DNA of 23,162 nucleotides from a virus. How positions within the stretch are numbered: the first letter of the stretch is position 1; each line of letters starts with the position of its first letter. This document shows positions 6,181 to 13,959 of this stretch, piece by piece. The DNA lies in IMG/VR virus record IMGVR_UViG_3300006734_000043, positions 1-23,162 of that record; one strand, written 5' to 3'. The notes beneath the pieces were generated by a model. It ran no database searches and was not told where the DNA came from. It saw only the letters and a program-made list of their open reading frames with translations. A program made the translations under genes and the position numbers.

Positions 6181-7071
6181 ATGAGTAAAGTAAGTAAAGT
6201 AAGTAAAGGGAATCAACCAATAGCGATATTTCATAAAGAGGGTCATAAATACTTCATAAACGGTAAGCGTGGTTATTCGGTAAATAGGGTAAAGGATTTT
6301 TTTAAGGACCCCCTTGACCAGGGATATTGGCAAACCTACAAAGCAATAGAGTTAGCTATAGGGGTAGAAGAATTTAAGCACCTTAAAAAGAAAGAGTTTA
6401 AGTACCCTTTAATATCTAAGCCTCCGATGAGTTGGTTAGTTAATTTGGCAAACTTTAGATTAACACCAGCAGAGTTTTTTGAGTATAAGAATCAAATAAA
6501 ACAGAAGTGGAAAGATTCTCAAACTGATGGTACAAAATTCCACGACGATAGGGAAAATGAGCTTTACGAGAGGGGCTATGCAATAAACCCTTGGGATAAA
6601 AAGAAATATACTGTAAAAAAGTTTGAGAAGCAATATGACAATCAAAGTATTATAAGCGACCTTTCTGAGCTAGAGGATGGATGTTACCCAGAGCTTTTAG
6701 TTTGGCTAGAGGTCGGAGATATTTATATAACGGGTCAGATTGACCTCCCATACATAGGTACAGAGGGTGGTGTAAGGTACACAGATGTGGATGACTATAA
6801 GACTAATGCTAAACTTACTAGAACTTCTAGTTACAAATATCACAAACCTTTTCAACACCTAGATACATCAAAAATAACTAACTACTCGATACAAATGAGT
6901 GGTTACCAGTATATCCTTGAGTGCTGGGGTTACCAACCAAGAAATACAGCACTAACTCACTACAAAGATTACGATCCGTCTACTGGAAAGAGGTACGAGT
7001 TGAAATATTACAGAGACGAAGTAAAATTAATGTTTGAAACTTTTGCCAAGATTCATGGCAATGTAAAGTAA
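6181..7071 (+). CDS. PD-(D/E)XK family nuclease
   Basis: A 296-residue protein with RecB/Cas4-like nuclease motifs in order: GTKFH at 117-121 (the conserved His of this clade), E171 in PELLVW, GQID at 185-188 with metal-binding D188, and DYK at 205-207 as the D-x-K catalytic pair. These enzymes cut DNA with a two-metal mechanism; in phages they act in end resection, recombination or degradation of host DNA. The N-terminus is built from an exact 9-bp tandem repeat, giving SKVSKVSKG. It is the first gene of the plus-strand module, followed 19 nt later by an HTH protein. Fold assignment is strong; the exact biochemical role is not. Confidence 0.82.
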   Translation: MSKVSKVSKGNQPIAIFHKEGHKYFINGKRGYSVNRVKDFFKDPLDQGYWQTYKAIELAIGVEEFKHLKKKEFKYPLISKPPMSWLVNLANFRLTPAEFFEYKNQIKQKWKDSQTDGTKFHDDRENELYERGYAINPWDKKKYTVKKFEKQYDNQSIISDLSELEDGCYPELLVWLEVGDIYITGQIDLPYIGTEGGVRYTDVDDYKTNAKLTRTSSYKYHKPFQHLDTSKITNYSIQMSGYQYILECWGYQPRNTALTHYKDYDPSTGKRYELKYYRDEVKLMFETFAKIHGNVK

Positions 7072-7078
7072 TTTTTTG

Positions 7079-7086
7079 TATATTTG
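7079..7086 (+). promoter_or_regulatory. TATATTTG -7 box directly before the HTH gene
   Basis: A perfect TAnnTTTG element ends 4 nt before the ATG at 7091. In known Bacteroidota promoters transcription starts a few bases downstream of this box, so the message would be leaderless or nearly so. No clear -33 element is visible. Confidence 0.5.
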
Positions 7087-7090
7087 TAAT

Positions 7091-7816
7091 ATGAGTTTAC
7101 TAACATCAGTAGAGTTCTTGACTTCAAACGCATCTAATATAGGTGAGCTATACCTATATATGAAACTGAGATTTGCGGGGGAAGGCAAAGCTGGTTACTA
7201 TGTAAATTCTGTGAATTTAACAAAGAACGAGAAGTATAACATACTACCTAAACTTATTGAAAAAGGTTGGTGCACAAACTCTAAGGTTAACTCCCATAGA
7301 AAATTGTGCTTATCTTTAAACCTCAATACACAAAAACAGGTGAGGGTTTTGGGTAATCATGTTGAAAGTATAGAATCATTTAAGGGTTTTTTGGTTGCTT
7401 TGGCTGAGTCAAACCAACTGACCTGGGCCTTAAATGTTCAAAATAAAAAAGGAAAGCGTTGGTCTCAACGTGATAAAACTTTCATTCGTAAACAGGTAAA
7501 TGTCGGAAGCTCTTTAGGCAAGAGTAAGTACCAAGTAAGGAAGTTTAACGAGAACGGTGAGGTTTATATCAAAGGTAGAGCAGCGAATTGCATTTTAGCT
7601 AATCAATTAAACATATCAACAAGAACCATCTCTAGGTGGAGAAAGTGGTCAAGTAATCTTTACGACTATCAGAATTTTATTCTGTCATGTGACCCATATA
7701 ATCCACCAAAAGGTAGTTTTTATTCTAAAAAAGCTAATGCATTCTTTTCTAAGGATTTAGTTGTTAAGACTAATGTTATTATATTCTGTAATAAGTATTT
7801 GTCTTTTGTTTACTAA
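7091..7816 (+). CDS. HTH-containing putative replication or regulatory protein (241 aa)
   Basis: I start at ATG 7091; an upstream in-frame TTG at 7076 would make codons of the promoter box. Two likely DNA-binding segments are visible. Near the N-terminus, a winged-helix-like region includes YVNSVNLTKNEKYNILPKLI followed by EKGW. Around residues 170-195 there is a clear helix-turn-helix, ILANQLNISTRTISRWRKW. The rest is basic. Proteins of this kind act as replication initiators or transcription regulators; which applies cannot be told. The leader is probably almost absent. The C-terminus is hydrophobic and aromatic (IIFCNKYLSFVY). Confidence 0.72.
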   Translation: MSLLTSVEFLTSNASNIGELYLYMKLRFAGEGKAGYYVNSVNLTKNEKYNILPKLIEKGWCTNSKVNSHRKLCLSLNLNTQKQVRVLGNHVESIESFKGFLVALAESNQLTWALNVQNKKGKRWSQRDKTFIRKQVNVGSSLGKSKYQVRKFNENGEVYIKGRAANCILANQLNISTRTISRWRKWSSNLYDYQNFILSCDPYNPPKGSFYSKKANAFFSKDLVVKTNVIIFCNKYLSFVY

Positions 7817-7854
7817 ATCCCTAACTATTGGCACATACATTATACAAGACAAAA

Positions 7855-8319
7855 ATGGAAGAAAAGAAAATATTACCAAAACTTAAACTCTACACTGACG
7901 GTTCAGTCTCTCAGAGAGGGGTATCTACTGGTGGGTGGGCTTATGTTTTGCTAGACGATAACGAGAATATAATCCACAGGGCTTTTGACCAAGTAAAAGA
8001 TACCACGATATCTAGAATGGAGCTTTTAGCTATTAGAGAGGGCTTATTACATGTTCTAGACAACTATCCTGGACACTTTACTATGGTTTTCTCAGACTCT
8101 CAATATGCTGTCAAATCTATCACGACTTGGATGCATAACTGGAAAAAGAAAAATTGGATGAATGGGGATAAACTAAGAAAGCACCATGACATCTTTAAGG
8201 AAATAGATTATTGTAACAACCAAGAAAAGTTTTTCTACAATCATGTAAGATCTCACAATGGAAACATTTGGAATGAGCTTGCTGATGAGTACGCAAACCT
8301 TGGGAGATTAAAAAATTAA
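7855..8319 (+). CDS. rnhA: Ribonuclease HI
   Basis: RNase HI cleaves the RNA strand of RNA-DNA hybrids and removes primers. The start is ATG 7855; an upstream TTG at 7828 is less likely. All four catalytic acids are present: D15 (YTDGS), E56 (RMELLA), D81 (SDSQ) and D144 (ELADEYA), together with the general-base-loop His (H134 in VRSHNG). At 154 residues it is the normal length for bacterial RNase HI. It lies just upstream of the ribonucleotide reductase pair, consistent with a replication and nucleotide-supply module. The identification is firm. Confidence 0.92.
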   Translation: MEEKKILPKLKLYTDGSVSQRGVSTGGWAYVLLDDNENIIHRAFDQVKDTTISRMELLAIREGLLHVLDNYPGHFTMVFSDSQYAVKSITTWMHNWKKKNWMNGDKLRKHHDIFKEIDYCNNQEKFFYNHVRSHNGNIWNELADEYANLGRLKN

Positions 8320-8338
8320 AAAAAAAACGGGGAATACT

Positions 8339-9313
8339 ATGGGGTTATTTGAAGAAAGGGTAAATATACTACCTTACCAATATCCAGAGCTTTTGAAGTA
8401 TAAGGATGCCATCAGGCACTCTTATTGGATACATTCAGAGTTTAATTATACATCTGACATTAACGACTACAAAGTCGGCATATCTAGAAAAGAGAAAGAG
8501 GCAATAAAGAGGACTATGCTAGCCATTGCCCAAATAGAAGCCAACGTAAAAACCTTTTGGGCAGACCTGTACAAGAGGATGCCAATAACAGAAATAGCCG
8601 AGGTCGGAATGACTTTTGCAGAATCTGAAGTCAGGCACATGAATGCCTACAGTCACTTACTGACTTTACTAGGGCTACAAAAAGAGTTTGAGACAGTCAC
8701 CGAAGTACCTGCTATACAAGGTAGAATAAAGTACCTTAAAAAGTACCTAGAGGGGATTAAGTCTAGAAGTGATAAAATGTACACTAAATCTGTACTCTTA
8801 TTTTCCCTTTTTATAGAGCATGTATCACTGTTTAGTCAATTTCTAATTATGATGTCCTTTAATAAAGAGAAGAACATCTTTAAAGGAATCTCTAATGTTG
8901 TGGAAGCGACTAGTAAAGAGGAGGACATACACGGGAATTTTGGAATAGAAATAATAAATATTATAAAGAAAGAGAATCCTGATTGGTTTGATGAAGAGTT
9001 TAAAAACTTAATCTACTCGGCGTCGGATAAAGCTTTTCAGGCAGAGTCTGATATTCTAGAATGGATTTTTGAAAAGGGGGAGTTAGACTTCCTTTCCATA
9101 GACTCCATCAAAGAGTTTATAAAAAACAGACTAAACAACTCCTTAGTCTCTATAGGGTATGAACCTTTATACGAGAAAAATATAGAACTTTTAGAGCCTA
9201 CGCTGTGGTTTGATGTAGAGATTAAGTCTACTAAAGAGGGAGACTTTTTCTACAAGCGTTCTGTAGATTACAACAAAAAAAGTAAGCCTATTACAGCTAA
9301 TGACTTGTTTTAA
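8339..9313 (+). CDS. nrdB: Class I ribonucleotide reductase, small (radical-generating) subunit
   Basis: NrdB builds the radical that starts NDP to dNDP reduction in the large subunit. The metal ligands can be read in order: E67 (QIEANV), E97 and H100 in ESEVRH, E160 (LFIEH), and E195 and H198 in EEDIHG. The radical tyrosine is present as Y104, in the E-x2-H-x3-Y spacing of E. coli E115/H118/Y122, so this looks like a tyrosyl-radical enzyme rather than a Tyr-less class Ic. The length (324 aa) is normal. The partner gene follows after about 126 nt. An A-rich tract (AAAAAAAAAC) precedes the start instead of a Shine-Dalgarno sequence. Confidence 0.93.
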   Translation: MGLFEERVNILPYQYPELLKYKDAIRHSYWIHSEFNYTSDINDYKVGISRKEKEAIKRTMLAIAQIEANVKTFWADLYKRMPITEIAEVGMTFAESEVRHMNAYSHLLTLLGLQKEFETVTEVPAIQGRIKYLKKYLEGIKSRSDKMYTKSVLLFSLFIEHVSLFSQFLIMMSFNKEKNIFKGISNVVEATSKEEDIHGNFGIEIINIIKKENPDWFDEEFKNLIYSASDKAFQAESDILEWIFEKGELDFLSIDSIKEFIKNRLNNSLVSIGYEPLYEKNIELLEPTLWFDVEIKSTKEGDFFYKRSVDYNKKSKPITANDLF

Positions 9314-9404
9314 TAAAGTTTATTGGATATATAGAATAATAAACCCTAAAGGTAGGATTTATACAAAACAATCAGTAAATTGTGTACTTAATAGAGTACA
9401 GTAA
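9300..9404 (+). CDS. Possible 34-residue peptide between nrdB and nrdA
   Basis: An ATG inside the end of nrdB (9300-9302) opens a +1-frame ORF to TAA at 9402-9404. The product is aromatic and basic, with a central stretch YRIINPKGRIYTKQS that looks like real protein. It fills most of the 126-nt gap between the RNR genes. It overlaps nrdB by 14 nt. No family is recognised; the evidence is composition and position only. Confidence 0.35.
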   Translation: MTCFNKVYWIYRIINPKGRIYTKQSVNCVLNRVQ

Positions 9405-9439
9405 GAAATCAAAATCAATAACAGAGGAAATTTATTTTA

Positions 9440-11065
9440 ATGGAAAGGGAAAGGTATGCATGGCTAAACGAAGACAGTCGAAAATTTTTATCAAGGGGAT
9501 ACTTAGACGTAGAACCTGAAGAACGAATAAAAGAAATAGCTAATGAAGCTCAAAAACTACTTAGAGTCAAAGGGTTTGCGGAGAAATTTGAAGACTACAT
9601 GTCGAAAGGCTACTATTCGCTTGCGACCCCAGTGTGGACAAATTTCGGAAAAGGAGGAAAACTTCCTATATCGTGCTATGGTAGCACCTGTGATGACACC
9701 CTTGATTCGATTCTAAATGTGGGAAGGGAAATAGGAATGATGTCTAAGTACGGAGGTGGGACCTCTCTATACTTAGGTAACATTAGACCAAGAGGTAGTG
9801 AAATATCAACAGGTGGACACGCCGATGGTCCAGTTCATTATTCACACATATATGATACAATAATTGATAAATGTAGCCAAGGTCAATCTAGGAGAGGGGC
9901 ATGTGCCCTTTACTTAGATGTAGAGCACCCAGACATAATGGATTTCCTTGATATTGGGACTGAGGGTAACCCTATACAAAACCTACAGTTTGGTGTGAAT
10001 GTTACTGATAAATGGATAAACGAAATGATAGAAGGGGATATGGACAAAAGGTCTGTATGGTCAAAAGTTCTACAAAGAAGGTCAGAATTTGGCTTCCCTT
10101 ATATATTTTTTACAGACAACGTTAATAATAACACGCCCTATAAAAAGTTGGGTGGCAAAATAACCCACTCCAACCTTTGCACTGAAATCTTATTGCCAGA
10201 CAACCTTAAAGAGTCTTTTGTTTGTTGTATAGGTTCTATAAACCTACTCTATTGGGACGAGATTGAAAAAACTGATGCAGTAGAAACTTATGTGCTATTC
10301 CTGAACGCCGTGCTTAATGACTTCATTAAAAAGTCTAGGGGTTTGCCTGGAATGAAAAGGGCTTGGAGGTTTGCTAAAGATCACAGGGCTATAGGTGTTG
10401 GAGTGTTAGGGTATCACTCCTACTTACAGTCCAAATTAATACCTTTTGAGTCTCTCCAAGCAAAAGCCACAAACGAGAAAATCTTTTCCGAGATATCTAA
10501 AAGGGCAAACAAAGCTAGTAGGTGGTGTAACAAAGAATTAGGTTTTGAGAGTATAAGACCAGGTTACGCAAACAGTACACTAATGGCTATAGCCCCTACA
10601 AAATCTAGCTCCTACATTCTAGAGCAAGTTAGTATGGGTATTGAACCCTTAAAATCTAACTACTTTGTTAAAGACTTAGCAAAAGTTAAGTCTGTCTACA
10701 AAAACCCTTACCTAGAGTCAGAGTTAGAAAAGTATGGTCTTAACACCATAGAGGTTTGGAAGGAGATTTTAGATAAGGACGGGTCCTGTCAACACTTAGA
10801 CTTCCCGACTAAAGAGGTATTTAAATCCTTTATAGAGATCAGCCCTATGGAGATTATACAGCAAGCAGCTCAAAGGCAAAAATATATAGACCAAGGACAA
10901 TCAGTAAATCTTATGATACACCCTAGCATACCAGCCAAAGAGATTAACCAATTATATCTTGAAGCTTGGAGGATGGGCTTAAAAACACTGTATTACCAGT
11001 TTAGCCAAAGTGCTGCACAATCCTTTGCTAGAGAGATTAACCAATGTGCTTCATGTGAGGCTTAA
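9440..11065 (+). CDS. nrdA: Class I ribonucleotide reductase, large (catalytic) subunit
   Basis: NrdA reduces ribonucleoside diphosphates using the radical from NrdB. Catalytic residues are visible: C79 (PISCYGS) and C262 or C263 (FVCC) as the substrate-reducing pair, N245-x-C247-x-E249 (SNLCTE) carrying the thiyl radical, and the radical-relay pair Y518-Y519 (LYYQ). The C-terminus ends CASCEA, with C536 and C539 as the shuttle pair reduced by thioredoxin or glutaredoxin. At 541 residues it is short: the N-terminal ATP-cone is absent, so allosteric overall-activity control by dATP is probably lost, as in many phage enzymes. It forms an operon with nrdB; a thioredoxin-like partner is on the other strand (2487-2816). 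Confidence 0.95.
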   Translation: MERERYAWLNEDSRKFLSRGYLDVEPEERIKEIANEAQKLLRVKGFAEKFEDYMSKGYYSLATPVWTNFGKGGKLPISCYGSTCDDTLDSILNVGREIGMMSKYGGGTSLYLGNIRPRGSEISTGGHADGPVHYSHIYDTIIDKCSQGQSRRGACALYLDVEHPDIMDFLDIGTEGNPIQNLQFGVNVTDKWINEMIEGDMDKRSVWSKVLQRRSEFGFPYIFFTDNVNNNTPYKKLGGKITHSNLCTEILLPDNLKESFVCCIGSINLLYWDEIEKTDAVETYVLFLNAVLNDFIKKSRGLPGMKRAWRFAKDHRAIGVGVLGYHSYLQSKLIPFESLQAKATNEKIFSEISKRANKASRWCNKELGFESIRPGYANSTLMAIAPTKSSSYILEQVSMGIEPLKSNYFVKDLAKVKSVYKNPYLESELEKYGLNTIEVWKEILDKDGSCQHLDFPTKEVFKSFIEISPMEIIQQAAQRQKYIDQGQSVNLMIHPSIPAKEINQLYLEAWRMGLKTLYYQFSQSAAQSFAREINQCASCEA

Positions 11066-11076
11066 CAACTAAGATT

Positions 11077-11628
11077 ATGCGATTTATAGGTATAGACCCT
11101 GGGGTTGAGCCAGGGATTTGTGTAGTGGATGAAGAAGGCAATATACTACAAAACGTTTTAATTAAGAGAGGAAATTTTAAGAAAGATTCTGCAGGATTTA
11201 ATTATGTAGGGGTGAAGGACTTTTTTAGCCAGCTCAAAGAGGACGAAAGGTATGTGGCCTATATAGAGGATGTACATTCAGTGTATAACTCTTCCGCAAA
11301 AGCCAACTTTAATTTTGGTGGTTCGAGGTTTGCCTTAGAGATGTGTTGTGTGGATTGGGACATACCAGTAGTAAGTATTCAGCCTAAAATGTGGCAAAAG
11401 TATATGTGGAAGACACAAGACATACAACCTAACAAAAATGGCAAAAAGGGCAAGGATACAAAAATGACATCTTACAATTGCGCTAAAAGGTTGCTAGGTG
11501 AAGGTTGGAAAGATGAACTTTTCTTACCAACAAAACGTAGTAAAGTAGTTAATCATAATATGGTTGATGCATACCTACTAGCAATTTGCGCTTTAGGTAT
11601 GACAACAGATAGTAAAATAAAACAATAA
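11077..11628 (+). CDS. RuvC-like Holliday junction resolvase
   Basis: An RNase H-fold endonuclease of the RuvC type: D7 in FIGIDPG, E64 in AYIEDV and D164 in HNMVDAYLLA form the acidic active site, with a basic loop (KNGKKGKDTKM, residues 120-130) before the last helix. Phage RuvC-like enzymes resolve recombination junctions and trim branched DNA before packaging. At 183 residues it has typical length. It follows nrdA by 11 nt and precedes a small membrane protein, so it is probably in the same transcript. Other RNase H-like phage resolvases would share these motifs, so I give no gene symbol. Confidence 0.85.
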   Translation: MRFIGIDPGVEPGICVVDEEGNILQNVLIKRGNFKKDSAGFNYVGVKDFFSQLKEDERYVAYIEDVHSVYNSSAKANFNFGGSRFALEMCCVDWDIPVVSIQPKMWQKYMWKTQDIQPNKNGKKGKDTKMTSYNCAKRLLGEGWKDELFLPTKRSKVVNHNMVDAYLLAICALGMTTDSKIKQ

Positions 11629-11631
11629 AAT

Positions 11632-11871
11632 ATGAGTTTTTGGACATTATGGCTTACAATAGGTTCTTTCGTAACCTTTATTAATTTTATATTCTTTTAC
11701 GGATCCAAAATAGATGGCTTTTTTATAAGTATAAAAGAGGTTTACCCAAAAATTTCAAATTTGAGTGTCCACGTTATTTTTTTAATAGCAATACTTTTTT
11801 CTATACTAACTTGGCCCTGGGAGCTAAGGTGCCTTATTCTAAACATAAAGAACAAGATTAATGGCAATTAA
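11632..11871 (+). CDS. Small membrane protein with two transmembrane segments
   Basis: 79 residues with two hydrophobic stretches: about residues 3-22 (WTLWLTIGSFVTFINFIFFY) and 46-63 (VHVIFLIAILFSILTWPW), joined by a polar loop containing Lys and Glu. The C-terminus is polar (NIKNKINGN). It would sit in the inner membrane. Two-segment small proteins include holins and superinfection-exclusion proteins, but no lysis gene is next to it, so no function is assigned. It overlaps the following gene by 11 nt. Confidence 0.65.
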   Translation: MSFWTLWLTIGSFVTFINFIFFYGSKIDGFFISIKEVYPKISNLSVHVIFLIAILFSILTWPWELRCLILNIKNKINGN

Positions 11872-12538
11872 AAAGAAAAAGACAAGGGCAAAAGTTACTA
11901 GAAGAAAGTATTCTAAAAATAAAATCTCTAGGGGTAGGGGTAGACCTAAAAAGTATACTGACTTAGACAGTTTTAGCGAGAGAAGTATACAGTACTTTCT
12001 ACATCAGTACTACAAAGAAACTTCAAGCTTTATGTGCAGAAATAAGTACCTGTACACCTGGGAGGTGGATTGGTGGCACATAAATAACCTTAGTTACCAT
12101 TGTGAACATGAGATTAAGGTCTCTAGGAGTGATTGGAATAAAGAGTTTAAAGAAAAGCCCCAAAAACATGAGTTTCTTTTAGAGACAATGCAATGTGGTG
12201 GGGATAACCTCTCCGAAGAACTTTTTTGCCCAAACAAGTTTGTTATGACTTGCCCAGAGGATTTAATACAGCCAGAGGAGGTTGAAGAGATGATGCCATT
12301 TGCCTCACTAGTATGGGTCACTAATAAGGGCACAGTCAAGAAGAAGATAGATAAATACATACACAAAAAGAAACAGGACATGAATGAAGTCCTTTTGAAG
12401 AAGTTTTATAGTGTGTGCTCCTCACATGAATACAATTTGTATATGGCTCTAAAGAATTACAATAAAATAAAAGAGAGGGCCTCTAAAGAGGACTTAGAGG
12501 AGCTATTACTAACAATTTTTAAAGAAACTAGAATTTAA
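11861..12538 (+). CDS. PD-(D/E)XK (MmcB-like) nuclease with N-terminal AT-hook
   Basis: 225 residues. The N-terminal 30 residues are strongly basic and include RGRGRPKK (24-31), an AT-hook motif that binds the minor groove of A/T-rich DNA. The domain after it contains D70 (EVDWW) and E84-I-K86 in HEIKVSRSDW, the E-x-K signature followed by the SRSDW motif typical of MmcB-like or DUF4326-type PD-(D/E)XK folds. A C-terminal helical, Lys-rich part follows. A DNA-repair or genome-processing endonuclease is likely. The gene overlaps the membrane-protein gene upstream by 11 nt. The family is inferred from motifs only. Confidence 0.68.
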   Translation: MAIKKKKTRAKVTRRKYSKNKISRGRGRPKKYTDLDSFSERSIQYFLHQYYKETSSFMCRNKYLYTWEVDWWHINNLSYHCEHEIKVSRSDWNKEFKEKPQKHEFLLETMQCGGDNLSEELFCPNKFVMTCPEDLIQPEEVEEMMPFASLVWVTNKGTVKKKIDKYIHKKKQDMNEVLLKKFYSVCSSHEYNLYMALKNYNKIKERASKEDLEELLLTIFKETRI

Positions 12539-12550
12539 CTTCACAAAAAC

Positions 12551-12581
12551 TTGCGCAACTGTGTAAATTTTATTATATTTG
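12551..12581 (+). promoter_or_regulatory. Bacteroidota-type promoter of the exonuclease gene
   Basis: TTG at 12551-12553 and TATATTTG at 12574-12581 are separated by 20 nt, a good match to the Bacteroidota -33/-7 (TTTG / TAnnTTTG) arrangement. The expected start gives a leader of about 15-20 nt to ATG 12603. It is the best promoter in the window and marks a new transcript within the plus-strand module. Confidence 0.72.
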
Positions 12582-12602
12582 TTTTATAAATCCAGTTTAA
12601 TT

Positions 12603-13589
12603 ATGAGTAATATTAGTAAATGGGGTCACTTAGACTCAAAAATTGAAGAAGTGGTCAAACTGTTCCCTGAAGACGGGTACACAGATTTGGCTAAAAAAGT
12701 TTTACCAAAAGGTACATACAGAGATTTTGATCTCCTTAGGACCTACATTAGACGTAACTTTGCAGACTTAAGAGACAGTCTAAAGGGTAATTTGCCCGAC
12801 AAGAAAGAGGTTAAAGTTCTTATTTATGACCTAGAGACATCTCAAATACCAGCAAAAGTTTGGTGGACAGGTAAACAATACGTAGGTCATAAACAATTAA
12901 AAGGGGAGGCAAAAATCATAACAGTTGCTTGGAAGTGGTTAGGAGAGGATAAAGTCAACCATCTTACATGGGATATGGAGACCCACTCTGATGAAAAGTT
13001 AGTAGAAGAGTTTATCAAAGTGTATAACTCTGCTGACCAAGTAGTAGGGATTAATAATGACAATTTTGACTGTAGATGGATTAGAGCAAGGGCTGCCAAA
13101 TATTCCATTCCTATCAATGTATATGTCAAGTCTTTAGACATACAAAAACAAGCAAAAAAGTTATTTAGGCTTCCATCCTACAGTATGGACTATATGTCAA
13201 AATATTTTGGGGTCTCTCATAAACTGTCCCATGAAGGAATTATAATGTGGGAAATGATAGAAGACGGAAACCCAGAACAGCAAAAAGAGTACATGAAAAA
13301 GATGATAGAGTATAATGTTGGCGACATTATTTCTACAGAAGACCTGTATCTCTGTCTAAGAAAGTACATGAAAAGCCCTGTACATTTTGGCGCCTTAGTT
13401 GGAAAGTCCAAGTTTACATGCCCTGAATGTGGGGGCGATAACTTAGAGCTTATTAAAACCACAACTACAACCGCAGGCACAATACAAAGGATTATGAGAT
13501 GTAAAGATGATGGTGTAACATTTAAGCTTAGCAACACCAACTACAATAAATTTCTTGAAGAACAAAGGTTAAAATTTCTATTTAAATGA
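12603..13589 (+). CDS. DEDD-family 3'-5' exonuclease with N-terminal HTH and C-terminal zinc ribbon
   Basis: I start at ATG 12603; the longer frame would begin inside the promoter box. Exonuclease motifs are clear: Exo I D76-x-E78 (IYDLETS), Exo II with D156 (GINNDNFD), and Exo III Y237-x3-D241 (YNVGD), the DEDDy type. This domain (about 70-260) is preceded by a helical region that could be HTH (residues 12-55) and followed by CPECGG (C273, C276) and a later C300, forming an incomplete zinc-ribbon with three Cys. Such nucleases act in proofreading, end-trimming or recombination; no polymerase domain is attached. The next gene overlaps its stop (ATGA). Confidence 0.85.
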   Translation: MSNISKWGHLDSKIEEVVKLFPEDGYTDLAKKVLPKGTYRDFDLLRTYIRRNFADLRDSLKGNLPDKKEVKVLIYDLETSQIPAKVWWTGKQYVGHKQLKGEAKIITVAWKWLGEDKVNHLTWDMETHSDEKLVEEFIKVYNSADQVVGINNDNFDCRWIRARAAKYSIPINVYVKSLDIQKQAKKLFRLPSYSMDYMSKYFGVSHKLSHEGIIMWEMIEDGNPEQQKEYMKKMIEYNVGDIISTEDLYLCLRKYMKSPVHFGALVGKSKFTCPECGGDNLELIKTTTTTAGTIQRIMRCKDDGVTFKLSNTNYNKFLEEQRLKFLFK

Positions 13590-13774
13590 CAACAGAACAA
13601 TTAGAAAAGAAAGGTTTTAAGAAAAGAGCTACGACCATGGGTTTTTGTTATAGACTAAAAGTAGCTCCAAAGGTTTACGTACACGCTTCTTACCTAAAAA
13701 CGGGAGAAGTTCATACATTACAGTTTTACGATAAAAATAGAGATGAATATTCACCAGGTATAAATATGTTATGA
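13586..13774 (+). CDS. Small basic hypothetical protein (62 aa)
   Basis: ATG overlaps the exonuclease stop (ATGA). Residues 16-49 are likely beta-rich (TTMGFCYRLKVAPKVYVHAS, then EVHTLQFYD). It ends in ATGATG, overlapping the next gene by 4 nt. No family is recognised; the coupled overlaps on both sides support it as real. Confidence 0.62.
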   Translation: MTTEQLEKKGFKKRATTMGFCYRLKVAPKVYVHASYLKTGEVHTLQFYDKNRDEYSPGINML

Positions 13775-13959
13775 TGCCAGCAAGTAAACGACATGCTTCT
13801 AGAAGGAAAAAAGGGAGGTCTCAAGCCTCTAGAAGAAGAGAGGTTAAAATACATGAGGCCAGGATGTTAATTGACAAAGCTAGACAAGAGCAGCAAGAGA
13901 AGATTTTGGAGAGGATGAAGTCTGAAAACGCAGAACTTTTTAAGGATGAAGAAGAGTAA
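13771..13959 (+). CDS. Small highly basic then acidic coiled-coil protein (62 aa)
   Basis: Begins MMPASKRHASRRKKGRSQAS: the first 25 residues contain many Arg and Lys, the rest is a charged helix (IHEARMLIDKARQEQQEKIL). The bipolar arrangement suggests a nucleic-acid-binding N-terminus and a dimerising helix. It overlaps the upstream stop by 4 nt and the SET-domain gene by 14 nt. Function is unknown. Confidence 0.6.
   Translation: MMPASKRHASRRKKGRSQASRRREVKIHEARMLIDKARQEQQEKILERMKSENAELFKDEEE

Noticed and set aside
6133-6333. Minus ORF of 66 codons
   Set aside because: Antisense to the start of the PD-(D/E)XK gene and its promoter; the repeated TYFTYFTH reflects the AGTAAAGTA repeat on the other strand.
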